Both the position numbers and the translations under genes were made by a program. Source: Saccoglossus kowalevskii (Eukaryota > Hemichordata > Enteropneusta > Harrimaniidae). Taken from it: 64,000 bases of DNA. Where the stretch lies: contig NW_003120922.1 of assembly GCF_000003605.2 (NCBI RefSeq), positions 653,409-717,408 on the forward strand. Reading direction: 5' to 3'. The notes under the pieces are model-generated. The model saw nothing but the letters and a program-made list of their open reading frames with translations. It ran no database searches and had not been told where the DNA came from. Of the stretch, positions 12,877 through 26,055 are shown piece after piece (the stretch's first letter is position 1; each line of letters opens with the position of its first letter).

Positions 12877-15800
12877 GCCAATACGTATATAACATGATAA
12901 TTATTCAATATCATCAGCCGAAAGATCAATGCTTCAAAAAAAAAAGAAAAAAAGAAAAATGTAACTGTAAACTGTAATTATAAGTAATTATCAAAGAATC
13001 AACTACATTTTTCTATATATTATTTTTATCTATCCTAGCAACTTATCTATTTTCAACTTACACCTGTAGACATACTGAAGTTAAATATTAACAAAACAAA
13101 GCATGTCAACACTATTGAAGCGACGCAAAACGCTTAGCGTAGACGTGAGTTCGAATCTTAATTTGCATATTGTAATGCATGTATGCCTGTGATTATTATA
13201 CTTGTAAATACACATGTACTATGCTTATTCACATTATATAACGACACACATTATGTCATATGCTGAAGAGTTAATTAGCGTCTGGTTAGGCCAAATTGAT
13301 GTTTTATGTTCGTGGCGCATTTGTGATCTTGATCGGTTTAGCATATTTGTGGTATATCTGAACATTAATATTTGATCCGAACCTGAATATTTAGAAATAT
13401 TAAAATAGAGCTGTCAACTAAGTGAAAATATTGATTCCATACCACTGCTTGGTTTCTGAAACATTGCTTATTTGAATTCTAGACCATAAGCAAGACTGGA
13501 ACAGACTTAATATCATTTATTTTTTGAAAATTCTATTTTCAATCTCAAATATTTACAGCTAATTTATGTGATGTTGAACTACAACAGATGAAGTCAGAAT
13601 TGAGAGAGAATTGTTATAAATATTCAATGATTTGTATACAATCCAACAAAACTATCAGATCGTTAATATACTGCTGAATGAAACCAGATTCATATACAGT
13701 ATTTTGATCATGTTGATTTCAATGAAACTCCAATTAAAAAAATGTTTCTTTAATGAGACTGACACACGTTTCTGAATTCTGACTAATTAGATAATTTATA
13801 TCATGTAGGTGAAATATACCTGCAAAAGGGTTATTAAACGGGTTTTAAACTGTCAAATAACATAACAATGGGTAACTAAACCAATTGTTCTACAGTGGGT
13901 ACTTATGCAATATTTATATAAGCCGCATGACTTCTTATGACAACATAAACAATAAGTTGCCTACGTCCGGAAATTACACATCACAGATTGTGTCTGACTG
14001 ATTACTTTCAACAACAGTGACCAGCCACTTAGGTATTACACGTCAATTATAGACATGACCCTGGGTAAGTATACAAAAGAGTGATTTCAGCTTTGTTGTA
14101 TTTATTTTAAGTGACATCACGTCATGCGCTCGGTTTACTCTCGCACGAAGCCAAACAGCATGTCTGTTCGTGACATACTACGACATTGCTATTAGTAAAA
14201 TTTATCATCAGTGTCTTAGTGAATACTAATGTATGCTGATGACTGAAATCACGTCTATCAAGATTCAGTTTAAGAATGTGGTAGAGGTTTTCAGGAAGTA
14301 AAATATTCAACCTAAATATTTTCAAAGAAGAATTATATTAAACCGTGTCAAACACATAATTCACACTATTCGATGTTATGTCCGTTGTGACCTTCGTGTG
14401 ATCATGTGACTTCTAAGTAAATAAATCATTTCTTGAAGATTGAAATAGGCTCTGTGAAGAAATTAAAATGAATGCAACAATTTGTATATAGGAAAATCTA
14501 GAATTAAACATAACAGTCACAGCAATTCTAAATTCATAATTTTGCGTTTTCCCAAGAAAATTGTGTTGGGTTTTTACATTTAGATAGTGAGCGAATTTAT
14601 CAAAAATGTTTATGACTTTTATGTTCATGTATATCATCACATCTACAATCTCTTGAAAAAGTGAAAAAACAAATTGTGCTGCCGAGTACTTTTCAACGAT
14701 CATTTTGATGTCAGAGTTAAAACGAAGATACGTATACCCTAATTTGCATATCAATATGTGGATAGTATTGCTGCAGTATTTTTTTAAGTATTCATGAAAT
14801 TTTCTGTGACTAATGTTTTGACGTCCAGTAAATTGTAGAGATGTTCTAAAGATGTATTAAAACTATTTAATACCTAACTATGTGATTTATTTATTATTAA
14901 ACTAAACGGGAATGTGCAGACTTAGTCATTACAACATTGTGGGTTATCAATTTTGACCACTGATGTAAGATGTTTTATTTATGGTAGAGCTCTGCGTTTA
15001 AAGAATAATTAGATATACATTTCAATTTTATAAAATATAAAAAAGTTAATTTTGATTAATATGTGCCAAATAAACTCTACTACATACTTAAACCAACTGG
15101 TTGTAAGTTGCACGTTTTTTTCGGGAAATGCCAATAACTTCTTGTAGGTGTAATATATCCTGCAACTCCTGCGTCGATGTTGAATTTGCGCTTAAGTCAT
15201 CCGGTTGAAGAAACTAAAAATAAACTGAAATATAAGAAAATATCTGTTTTATTACAATTATTATTTTAGACATTCATTTTCACACCTCTCTTGATATAAA
15301 TAATAACAAGATAATCAGTAGTAAATGAGTAAGTAAACAACAATCCAACCCGACAAATGAATAAATAAAATATTGGTTGTTGGTCGTAACGTGCCGTAAC
15401 ATTAAAATGTCCAATCTAAAGCTTTGTTTCAATAAACGAAATAAAAACACAGTAATAATCAATACACAGCGTGTTTATGTTTCCCAGTGCCATCTGTACA
15501 TATACATATTCTCGGGTAATTTAAAGCGTTGTAAGCACATACGGCGGTGACACGGTGTTATCGACGTGTGGGCATGATCCACTGCAAAAATGCGGCTTAT
15601 CAAGTTGAAACACATTTGTCGCAGGGATCAGGTTACCAACGCAGGTAAATTCACAATTGTAGGTTAATATGACTCTAACACAGAATATTGCGTGTATAAA
15701 CAAATACTGATGAATACAAAATCTGTAGTTGTATGCCTTCCATCAGTCTGCTGTTTTGGATTGCAGATAGTGGAAGTGACATGACGCGATTGATGTAAAA

Positions 15801-17220
15801 CGGAAAAAAAATATTATTATATTATTAGATACTAATTTCAAGTGCAGTGATTCACTTGAATATGGGTTATTTGTAGTTTGCACTTGACTCCTACGGTGAT
15901 TCTCAATCAGCACAATGTAAGCCTAACGATTCGAGACGTCATCGGTAACCCCCTGAAAATAAGACCTTATCATTCTTTGGTTTCATTTGAAACAAGATTG
16001 GGAATTTCTGTCAAAAACCATTTTTTTCTTGTGGTGTGAATCTGTGTCAAACATAATCAATCCTATACAAGTTTGTGGCATTTGCGTTAAGTGATCTCAA
16101 TAGTTAATAGCAAAGGTTGGTGCCTCGACACGTTTGCTGATTACACCCCGCGTGAGATACAGCTATCAATGTCTTAATTAATAAACGAACATGTTCTTAG
16201 TCCGTCATTCAACACCAAGCAAAGACAACGAAGAAGACAGCTGATTGTGGCTTGTTGACCTTTCAAGTATATGCTAATACAAATTAATTAAACAGGTGTT
16301 TCGTTTCTATTTAAATGAAGAACTTGAAGGATTGGTTTCAGCACAAATGGAACAAGCATAAACGAAACTAGAAAAACGAATGATTTAATTAGCAATTTAA
16401 AGAGAAAATAATTAATGCTAGAACTGGTTATAAATAAAGCACTTCATTGCATATATAATTTATCAATGAAAATTGAAGTTGATTTTGGTTTAGTTGAATG
16501 TACGGCTGGGGAATCGAATTGAAGTAATAGGGTTGAAAAAACTGCCTAGCTTTTACTGTTTGTTTCTTTTATAATACGCACTCTACTTTCTCATACAACG
16601 AGCTACTTCTATTTAATATTATTATCAGAATATGTATCAGAACTAAAATCTGGATTATGTATTCAATTAAAAAAAACCAATGCATATGTATATGAATAAC
16701 CATGTTTGTGTATGACTTGCGAAATAACGTATTCAATATTATTTAAATAATATTAAAAAAAAAATGGTTCAGTTGTCATACGGTAAATCAAATTGTATCG
16801 CGATATTACGTAATTAACACCATCAACGTATGTTTTTTTATTTGAATCTCACGTCACGATGCGTGTTTTTTTCTTTCAAGGAATTAGTCAAACATTATCG
16901 TGCACATACTCTAAATGCGAAGGTAATGTCTGAACTAGTCAAGAAGATAAGACAAGTATTCGCAGTGACAAATCAAAGATGAAAATAGCCCACGGGCTGA
17001 TGTAGTGAATGTTGAAAATCAAAGTACGTGGTTGATTTGAAAATTGCCAATCCATCACACCGTGGAGCGGTTAGACTGTTTTATCTCAACCGAGGTCTAG
17101 CAATAGACCATTGCGGGCTTCCGTGGGGTGTGCCCGATCACGGACTGACTGTACCATAACTATCATATGATACCTTCCCTGCAATGTAGACACAAGTACA
17201 GCACTGAGGGTCGTTCATTG
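12877..17220. other. AT-rich noncoding stretch, no supported gene
   Basis: Short frames only, the longest a minus-strand frame at 14413-14754 without recognisable features. A GAGTTCGAATC string near 13148 resembles a tRNA B box but has no matching tRNA body. Confidence 0.45.
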
Positions 17221-17230
17221 TTGCTATTAT

Positions 17231-17273
17231 GATATACCCTCATGTCTTAGGTTTTTTAATCGGAGGGTATATC
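17231..17273. repeat. Perfect 11-bp hairpin
   Basis: GATATACCCTC (17231-17241) is followed after 21 bases by GAGGGTATATC (17263-17273). A GC-richer, CpG-rich stretch with no gene features follows at about 17290-17395. The function is unknown. Confidence 0.5.
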
Positions 17274-18529
17274 AATTTGTGTGTTTCTTTCACGCCGGAC
17301 AATAAGACAGGTGCGTAGCGCGGCACGTCGTAGCCAGGGGTCGTGAACGAGCGCTTCGCTTTACCGTACGCGGAAACACGCGGGCGCGACACCGAGTCAA
17401 CTATGAACGAATTGTTTAAGGTTTAGGCATGTTTCATGTGAAATTTTAGTAGTTTTTATTAACATTATAACCTCACAAACTTTTTTTTACCAAATTTAAC
17501 GTGAAAATGTTTTACGGGTCCAGGCCCACTAGAACGCAATACTATAAATACAGTAATACTCTATCGTATGATTATGTATAGCAATGACGTAACTCAATGC
17601 TCAAATATTTGCGATTGTATGTTGTAATGTGTGTCCGTGACATCGACCTACTTTTGAGTGATTTATACTTTACACAAGACAGTTTATTGCAGTTTATTGC
17701 AGTTACTGAATTCCCAAGATTCTCGACAAAAACAACATCGTAACTATTAGTCTACTGAGGGTACCCAATTTAATCGATGGTGATTTTTGTCCCCAATGTT
17801 ATGCATATGTTTTCGATTTACGCTCAGCTTTCAGACGGCCCATATTCCGTGATTGAATACTGTTGCAGTAAATTTACATTTTACGACATTGAGCCAAAAA
17901 CGGGTGATTGTCGTGAAAACGGGTGGTGCGTCAACTTCTTTTGTTTTTATTTTATATTTAATTGTTACGGGCAATTCGTCCATGTTTCAAAAGTACGTAT
18001 GAATATGAAAATACCAAATTCGTCAGAGATAAATTTTTTTCACAGTGTAAATCCTGCCTATCGCAATTGAGAGGGCCACCCACAGAACTCGCACTGGACA
18101 GGGGGTTTTCTCTCTGCTAAAATGGGGTAGACATGACAATAGTACTTACTGGAAATGAAATACACATACACCAAAATATCGAGTTAAAGCTTATGGCTTT
18201 AATACCCCTCAAAATAATTACAAAAAAACAAAGCACAGAAAAATACAATGAATAAAGTCACTAAAATAGGGAATTGCTTAGGGAAGTGTGCATTGGTGAT
18301 AACTCACAATTCCGAGACGTCGAAAATGATGACAGTCATTGGCTTCTGCAACACAACAACAACGAAGAAATACAGGAAGGAGTCTTGCTTGCAGAGGAAC
18401 GCTGTTATTCTGGAGGGCACCGCTGATAGCAGGAGATCGCACAGCAGTTCATAAAAGTTTCACAGAATGATGATTGAAGCCTGTATCACTTGTCTCACAA
18501 TATTGCAGCAGCAACACACTGGGTTCTCA

Positions 18530-18640
18530 GTTGAAATGGTGGACCGCGACTGCCCTCAGTCTAACCTATTTATAGGCATAAATGGCCCAAATTCGTGTAC
18601 ACCACCTGGGTTTCCACATGAGCCAATCAGAATGTGGTCA
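18530..18640 (-). promoter_or_regulatory. Possible minus-strand TATA promoter
   Basis: Read on the minus strand there is TATAAATAG (complement of 18566-18574). About 50 bases upstream is a CCAAT box (18623-18627 on the plus strand). An initiator-like CCATTTC lies at 18533-18539, about 37 bases from the TATA box, slightly further than usual. Downstream on the minus strand, a pyrimidine tract and CAG near 18340 precede about 38 bases and a GTGAGT donor, which could be a small exon. I could not build a protein from it. Confidence 0.25.
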
Positions 18641-18870
18641 TGTTAGCAGCTGTTTCACGTAGGCAAATCAGTAGACCGTAAACATCCTTCATGTAAATCA
18701 CAAGTACACCTGGTAGATTCTAACACTTATATTTGTAGGGTTTGAGGTGACATATATAAAAAAACAATGTTGTGAACAATCTGTTAAAAGTATTTTTTTT
18801 TTGAAAGAACGATTCCAACTTTGATCTCACATATTCATATCTTATATTTTCATGTATTTACATCTGGAGT

Positions 18871-19430
18871 CTCACGCGCGCGACATAATTTGCATATCCA
18901 TGTTGGGAGAATTGCAACCATGAATCACAGCTTTACTAAACTCTTCCTATGTACTTATATACTTTTGGTAGGCAATACACGACTGTACATAAACCAAAGC
19001 AAAGTTTTGGTTTTGAGAGGCTGCGTTGATGTGACCAAGGCTAGAATTATATGAGTTCGCGTCTACAGTCTCGCGCGTGCGACCTAATTTGCATATTAAT
19101 GTTTGGGAAATTGGAATCATGTATCGCAGCAGATTAATTTACCTGTTAATAAGTAATACTCTTTCCTACATGAATCAAGGCAACGTTTAAAAAAGCTACG
19201 ATGATGTCATCAAAACTAGAATTGTATGTGTTTACATGTAATATCATGCGTCTGATGACTCAAGCGCGGGACCTCATTTGCATATTTATGCTGGGAGAAT
19301 TAGAATCATGAATCATAACAGAACAAAACTCTTCTTTTTTTCCCAGATTTTAGCTGTATTGTGAACCATTTATGTCGGGAAGTAGACAGAGCTTGACATT
19401 TAAAATTGCTGGTATTATTTTAACAATAGT
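18871..19430. repeat. Three-copy tandem repeat of about 190-200 bp carrying octamer motifs
   Basis: Three diverged copies align from a shared core. It reads GCGCGCGACATAATTTGCATAT near 18876, GCGTGCGACCTAATTTGCATAT near 19075, and GCGGGACCTCATTTGCATAT near 19264, and is followed each time by TGGGA(G/A)A(A)TT..AATCATG(A/T)ATC. Core-to-core spacing is 199 and then 189 bases. Each copy holds ATTTGCAT or TTTGCATA, the POU octamer type. Copies 1 and 2 also share a ...TCAAGGCAA...GATG(A)TGTCA/ACCAA..CTAGAATT segment; copy 3 is diverged or truncated in its second half. Confidence 0.75.
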
Positions 19431-22400
19431 AAATGAAAATGTAACACCAATTGATCTCATGGATTTCTGTTTTCGTAAAGATCGTGTTTCTTAAAAAAAC
19501 ATGATTTTACTCCCAATAGATTAGCCGTGTTTAGCATATCTGAATGCGTCGGTTTTACCGGAGTCGGTCTAATATCGAAATGCAATACAGAGCATATGAT
19601 TGAAAACAAATTTTAAGGTGTTATAAAAAGCTTGGGTAATTTTTTTATAATTGTTGTTGATAATTTGATATACCACCAAGGATACTGCTACCAGCAAAAA
19701 ACAGAAATGCAAGTGGGATCAGAGACTAGGAATAACTTATTCTGTTTACAACTTTACAACTTTTTGTTATAAGTATTGTTTAATGCTAGCTGGAACGTCA
19801 TGGGTTTGTGTCCAATTATCATTACGTTTCTGAAAATTAGTTATAAATGCATTGTGGGTAAGTATTTTTGAGCATGTCAGCCATCCAGACAAACAAACAA
19901 AACACAACGGATGAGATCAAATAGCTAAAAACAGTAGTTTGCGGTGCTGACGAGAATGGATGCTCGACGTGCCTTCTCTTTGTTTACATTAACATGAATT
20001 CAAGCAATACGCCAGTGCCCTTCAGCATTGGTCACATGACGTAGGTTGGCCAATCACAGCGACGTTTTCAAGAAGTTGATATACTGATGTAATACATGTG
20101 TACAGTCGTGATTGAACCTTCGACTTTACGCAACCGTATGAATGATATTAGAACAAATACAAACCGACACGATTTATATATACGGGTAACTTTCTGAACT
20201 TAGATTGAACTAGCGTGACGAATTTGTCACATTCGCTGTAATTATTGGTGTTTCATAAAAATTGACGATTCGTATGATTTTGAATAAGTAGCATCACAAG
20301 CACCAAACCTGGTCTAAAATTATTGCTATTGAAATGTTAATGAAATGCGTCAGTAGTAACGCATGTATTGCTATGGCATTTATTTTAAAATAAATCTAAA
20401 ATAATTGTGGCATTCAACTTAATATAAATACATCTAAACCAGTGAAATGGAACATGTTTATTATTAGTGCGGTATGTAAAGACGTGTTTCAACGGTTATG
20501 CACGGTACTTAAACCTAAACGGTATATACATCTTAACATGAACTAGAATGTTTCTCTAATCTTGCTATAACGTTCCTGTACAATTGTCACCAAAAATACA
20601 CTCCACCATCGTCGAATTAAAACGACTTAAAACGTAATTATATATTTAAAGATGTAAATTTGGCGAAAACATATATTTTATAATACTGTTGTTCGATACT
20701 TGATACTTTAGACACAATTAAACTAGTTTTATTTTCTGCATTATTATTACTCATTTATTTATTTTCTCCCATACAAAACATGTTGTTTTTGCAGAACAGG
20801 CATCAATATTTTATTATTCGGTAAAAAAAAATGTGTGGTGCCTGTCTTTGTATGTACCAAAACACGAGGTGCAACAGTTGCACATGAGAATTATCGAATT
20901 TTATTATTTCATCTAACGAAAACTCAAACGTTCAATACAGAGACGGATTTTTCAGTTCATGATAATTTAATCATAGTCCAATTTATTTGCCAGCATACGG
21001 AATAAAACAACAATGTTAAAAAGTATATGTTTTCGTTCATATTGCATCTGTAATGTCCCATGACCCGATTCAGCCTTTTAAAAAATATGAATATATACGC
21101 AAATCAATCAATGGGAGTTAATGGGAGATTTTGTAAAACTAAATCAATTGAACTGGAAAGTAAAACGATTGAAGGGCTGGACTTGGTTTAATGAGGAACC
21201 GCCACCCGCAGAGCATAAGTATATCAACACTCATTGAAGACACGATGAAGCTACTAAATAGTGATGTTTTTTATGGAAAATTTAATTATATCGGATGAAG
21301 CCGTATGATGCGAATATTCGGTCCAGTGAGTAAAGCGTGTATTATAGCAAGGCCTCAGCAAACACGGTACTTTTTTAAGTTGAAATTGGAATTGTTTTAA
21401 AAAGTATCACAAACACAGATAGGTGGCGAGAATGACATGGATTACTTGTGGACAGAAAACAATTTTAGAGGGAGAGACATATTAAGAGAGAGATCAGTTA
21501 TTGAAATGATGGGCCTGGCGACACGGAGAGAGGAATAATCTTGCCAACCGCAGAAATTCGTTATTCTTTTAACAAGTATGCCTGTGATCGTGTGAGTACA
21601 TTGAGGTGTCGACAAAATAATATACGAGATCGATAGTTTGAAGGCATAAACTATCAATCAGCTCTGAGGGGGAGGGGAAGATAACCCTATTTCGTCATTG
21701 AGTGATAGGAGACGAACACACTAGCAGCGAGTGTGACAATTTCTCAATAGAAGGGGCATGTTCGAAAGTGCATTGTATACAAAGAGTATTGAAATCATGT
21801 AGTAATTTAATGCGTGAAATGTCGTGTTTTCCAATAAATAGTTATGTAGACAACATATTTGAAGTATCCAATGTAATCTTATCCTTTAAAATAAACGCGT
21901 AATGCTGATTTCTCGCGTGAACATATTTACCAACTTAAGAAAGTGTACAACCTAATATAAAAGTTGGTGATAATCACAATTCCCGTCTAGTTTGTAAATT
22001 AACAAACAAAATAGTTGCCTCACCTCAGCTGAAAAAAAAAAACACGAAGCTCAACAGGTTTTTACGTAGGAATTGAAAATGTCACGTTTGACTTGTGCAT
22101 GTAATCGGTTTATGGCACCAACGTTTTACGGTCGGCGTTGCGAACGATCTGAACAGATACACCAACTATTTGCTCTCTCCCTATTCTCAGCATGACCGCG
22201 GGGTGGGGCACACAGAAAGAACAACAGCTCCACGTGTATTAAATTAAAACGGATTTTACTAGGTAAAAACAAACTAATAATGGAAATAGATACACATTGT
22301 GAGAGATATACTCCATAAATACATGGGCGGGGAGTGCCTTGGGTTTTGAGGTAAATTACCAATTTAATGATTAGAATTCAAAGTTATTATGAAGAATTGT

Positions 22401-22690
22401 GTATTTAGCGTACGAGAGAGTTTATGTCACATGAAGATTAGAGTACCCTCGGGATACCATTTCCGTAATTCCCTCTATAAGCATTGAATTAGTCTCTTTG
22501 GTTGATTAATTCGAAACCGAGTACAGGTTAAGTTACAACATGTGCGCTCTGTCACTGTATCTTCGATATAACGCACGTCTCAGCAATTAATATCTGTTTG
22601 CCACGATTTTCCATTCCACTTAGATTCATTTTGATTTAAGAAACGCCTTGATGAAAACAACAAATCGATTTCAACGCCTCTCGTATTAAT
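19431..22690. other. AT-rich noncoding stretch upstream of the peptide gene
   Basis: No coding exon supported and no clear repeat family seen. Confidence 0.45.
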
Positions 22691-22699
22691 GAAGTTCCC

Positions 22700-23020
22700 T
22701 CTCATACAAGGCGCCGTCTTTTGATTGGCTGATAGATCTCCGACTTCACGTGATGCGGCGCGGAGTTAATTCGACAATTGCGCAAGCTGTAGCAAACGTC
22801 GACATCAGTGGTGGCATCACGTGTATGCGTCGTCAGACCAGGAGGGCGCATGGACACGTTGCCATAGCAAATCGAGACTACCGAGCTCGACGTAAAGTTA
22901 CCGCAGGCAACCATGAGTAGCTCAAAAAAGGCGCCTCTAAGGTAGCAGCGCTGTGGCATTGGCTCCTCCCACCGTTCACTAGTTATAAAACACGCCAACC
23001 ATTTGAAGTCCGAGTCAGAG
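22700..23020 (+). promoter_or_regulatory. Promoter of the WKAGLF precursor gene
   Basis: TATAAAA at 22984-22990 is followed about 32 bases later by GTCAGAG, giving a predicted start near 23016. This leaves a 5' UTR of about 180 bases before the ATG at 23197. Upstream are an inverted CCAAT box (GATTGGCTGA near 22715), two CACGTGA/T-type E-boxes (near 22747 and 22818), a near-perfect RFX X-box GTTGCCATAGCAAA (22858-22871, one mismatch) and a pyrimidine-rich GCTCCTCCCACC stretch just before the TATA box. The segment is much richer in GC and CpG than its surroundings. Spacing of TATA box, start site and signal-peptide exon makes the assignment consistent. Confidence 0.7.
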
Positions 23021-23196
23021 CAGGCGTCTATGCAGATAACAGTTAAACGAGAGCCCGAAGCGCATTCAACATCGTAGCTCTACTAACAAAAATCCAAGCG
23101 CGACTTCGGGAACCCGACCCCGAGATCCACCAGAGATAGAAGCGTGTTTATTTCATCTGTACCAGAACTGCAACACATTTAACAACTCGTTTGAGA

Positions 23197-23277
23197 ATGA
23201 AGATCGTAACTACACTTGCCTTGCTGTTGGTGATGATAGCATCATATCAAAGTAGTGTATTAGCTGACGATGAACAG
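23197..23277 (+). CDS. Exon 1: signal peptide of the WKAGLF precursor
   Basis: This exon has 27 codons beginning MKIVTTLALLLVMIA. A lysine at position 2 precedes a hydrophobic core, and SSVLA-DDEQ offers a typical signal-peptidase site after Ala23, so the product should enter the secretory pathway. The ATG is chosen because it opens this signal sequence about 180 bases below a TATA-based start. The exon ends CAG|GTAGGT, a good donor in phase 0, matching the phase-0 start of the repeat exon at 46081. Without splicing the frame stops almost at once (GTAGGTTGA), which supports exon status. The two acidic residues before the donor match the acidic spacer style of exon 2. Confidence 0.8.
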
Positions 23278-25996
23278 GTAGGTTGAATTTTGAGATTCCG
23301 TAATCACATAACCTGTTCTAGTTGACACATGTGGAATCCTGTGATGGCGATTGCATCTTTCCCTCATGAGATTCACATGCAACTCCGTCATTTTGTATCA
23401 TCTCAAGTATTCCCGATGATTTCCGCGCTCATCGAGAAAGAACTTCCCTACCTTTTACAGCAACAATCCCTAGGCCCTATTTCGGTATTAACGGCTTCCG
23501 TCCGTTTTAATCGCGACAATAAGCTCGCTCTGCAGTGTGTCAATGTGTCAGCGCCTATGCGGTTTATCCTTTTTTTTTCAATTATCAATATGCCAAGGTT
23601 AATTTTTCATCAGTTTGCTTGACTGATAATGATCTTCCAAAGCCGGATTAGAGCGTTTTAATTGAAAGGAATGCGATAAATGGCGCGTTAGTAATATCTA
23701 CCCGACCTCCCTGAGAAGGTGATCGTTATCGGTGCATACCACCGTATGGTTTTACGTCTTCTTCATTCATTTTTATTCACTTTACTGTCACCTGGCGCTT
23801 TAGAAAAATACGTTAATAGTTATACGGGAAGGACTATACTGTGAAGAACGCATTTTTGAATAATATATTATTGTTTATTAAAATAAGTAATTTCATGAAC
23901 CTTCACGTGACGAGGTGATCGTTACCGCAAAGTTTGATAACATTGATTCATTTCAATAAATAGCGGTCGATGTGTTTCCCCATGGGATGCGCACCCCTCA
24001 CCTTCTCACGCACACAGCATATTTATAGTGTTCTTGGTCGATGTGTTTATATTTGCTAAATATTAACGTAATTTGCTCGAGTATGAAGTAAAACATCAAT
24101 ACTCAAAATAGATATGGTGTGTATTTGCTATAATTGCGTTTGATAAAACTACATTCAACGTTACATAGTTCATGATGCTCAATAGTATTTAGCCTGCTTT
24201 CTATGTAGAGTAAACAACCTGAAACAAGTCATTGCAATCAACTCAAAAAGGCGAATAGGTTGGTTTTTGTTTGCCTGAACACGCAAATTATAAATGTAAA
24301 AAAAAAAACGATTTTTTTCGTAATCATCTGTGTTGTTTTGATTGAAATCTTCATGTGTCTAGGCAATCAAATTATATAAATATTTACCGAATTTATATAT
24401 ACATATATTACATAAAAAAATACTTCATGTTCTGTTTCAAAGAGAATAAATTCAACGCGACGACCGTGAAGTGTTTGAGATAAATGTTCAACAAAACGTG
24501 TTTCTGTTTTGACTCACAAGGTCGCAATGATGAAAAAAGCACTGTACAATGAAATGCCAGAGCATCAGTCCTAGAAATGTGACTCTTCTTCTGAATACCC
24601 AGTGAATTATTTTCAATACACATTGGTAGCTAGAACGCATGCGCTCGCGTTTAAATTGTTACTTGGCTGTGTGCTTTAATCAAGATTTAAGCTTTCAAAC
24701 TTGACTGAGCAGACCACAATTAACTTGTTTCTGAGTATTTGTAAAAATAAATGCTACAACCACCTCTTCTCCATTATTTCTTCCTGACAACCAGCGTCAG
24801 TGGTAAGGATTTAAGAATCTCGAAAAACTAGGAATTAACAGTTATTGTACCCAATGATGTCAATGTAGTAATCGCGTTGAAAGTGAAAGAAAAACCGCAA
24901 CGACAGCGAGTTTCACTGTGCAGTTTATCATTGCTAATTCGGAACCCGATATTAACGATACTTGTTTCCAGCAGTTTTATATTATCAGATTCAGGTGATT
25001 TTTTTTTTCAATTGCGTAATACTACATTTAATATGATGAGCTCTAATGGCACACTTCGCTTTATAAGTAGCGTAGTTATGAAAACATTCAGTGATGCATT
25101 GAAACGTATGATATAAAAAAAAAAGGTTTCCAGTTTGTTTCATCTTCCCGTCGAAACGAGTGTGTTCTCAAACTAGTTGATAACTTCGTAAGAAAACCGC
25201 GATCTCGGCATTTTGCTTCTTTTCAAGCTTGAAACGCCAAAGAAACATTTTCTTAAGTATTAAACGTGTTCGTTTTGATTGTATATATTAGTATATTGGA
25301 CCTCGTTGCCTCAAGTGCCTTTTTTTATTTTTTTTCTGCAATTTCTGTTTCCTCTTCATTTCGCGTGAATTTATTTACGTTATTCAAACTGTAACGTACT
25401 GACAGGAGGCTATCCGATTGAAGTAAATTAATTACAATCTTAAGCTCTTCGGATATATGAAATGGTTGATTAGTATCGCCTTGAACGTTAGCGTTTACAA
25501 ATTAAATCGAAAAAAAAAAGATTGCCGCAATCCAAAAGAACACTACATGGTTTTGAATATCTCGAAATTATGATTAGTTTAACCGTATATAGGAGTGTGA
25601 AAGAAAGAAAGATTAGTTTAATTGAAAGTATAATTTACGTTTTTGTAAACCGATGTGGGCAAACGCCATCGAAATTTGTTGAGTCGACTTTTCGCTTCAA
25701 CAATTAATAGAAGCCGACCAACGTCCCGGTCTAATAGCTCAAGATACGATCGATTGATTTTTAATAGTAATCTAAAACCGATATATTGGACTTCCGATAA
25801 AAAAAAAACTCGTTTGTAGTAAAGGTGAAAAGATGAAATAGCTATTCATCAAGCAAGTGAAAATGACAAGGATATCTTCTCCGGTCATATAATCACTGAT
25901 GTTGAATGGGATTTAACGTCAAACTGACATTCACATCAACTGGGCCATTTAAGAGCAGCACTTAAGAATTCACTTGTGCAATTCAGATAAATTCAC

Positions 25997-26055
25997 CAAA
26001 CAACTGCTCCTTTTCCAACATTAATTGAAAAGGAACAGCTGAACCCAATTGTTTG
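25997..26055. repeat. Imperfect hairpin inside intron 1
   Basis: CTGCTCCTTTTC pairs with GAAAAGGAACAG (11 of 12) across an 11-base loop. CAAACAA pairs with TTGTTTG outside it, leaving a 10-base bulge on the 3' side. The size is near that of a small RNA precursor, but the bulge and short outer stem argue against a standard microRNA. Confidence 0.35.

Noticed and set aside
13100-13160. GAGTTCGAATC resembling a tRNA B box
   Set aside because: No A box, anticodon arm or acceptor stem could be matched around it.
22702-22998. Minus-strand frame of 98 codons
   Set aside because: It lies across the promoter of the peptide gene, has no recognisable features, and is open because of local GC-rich composition.
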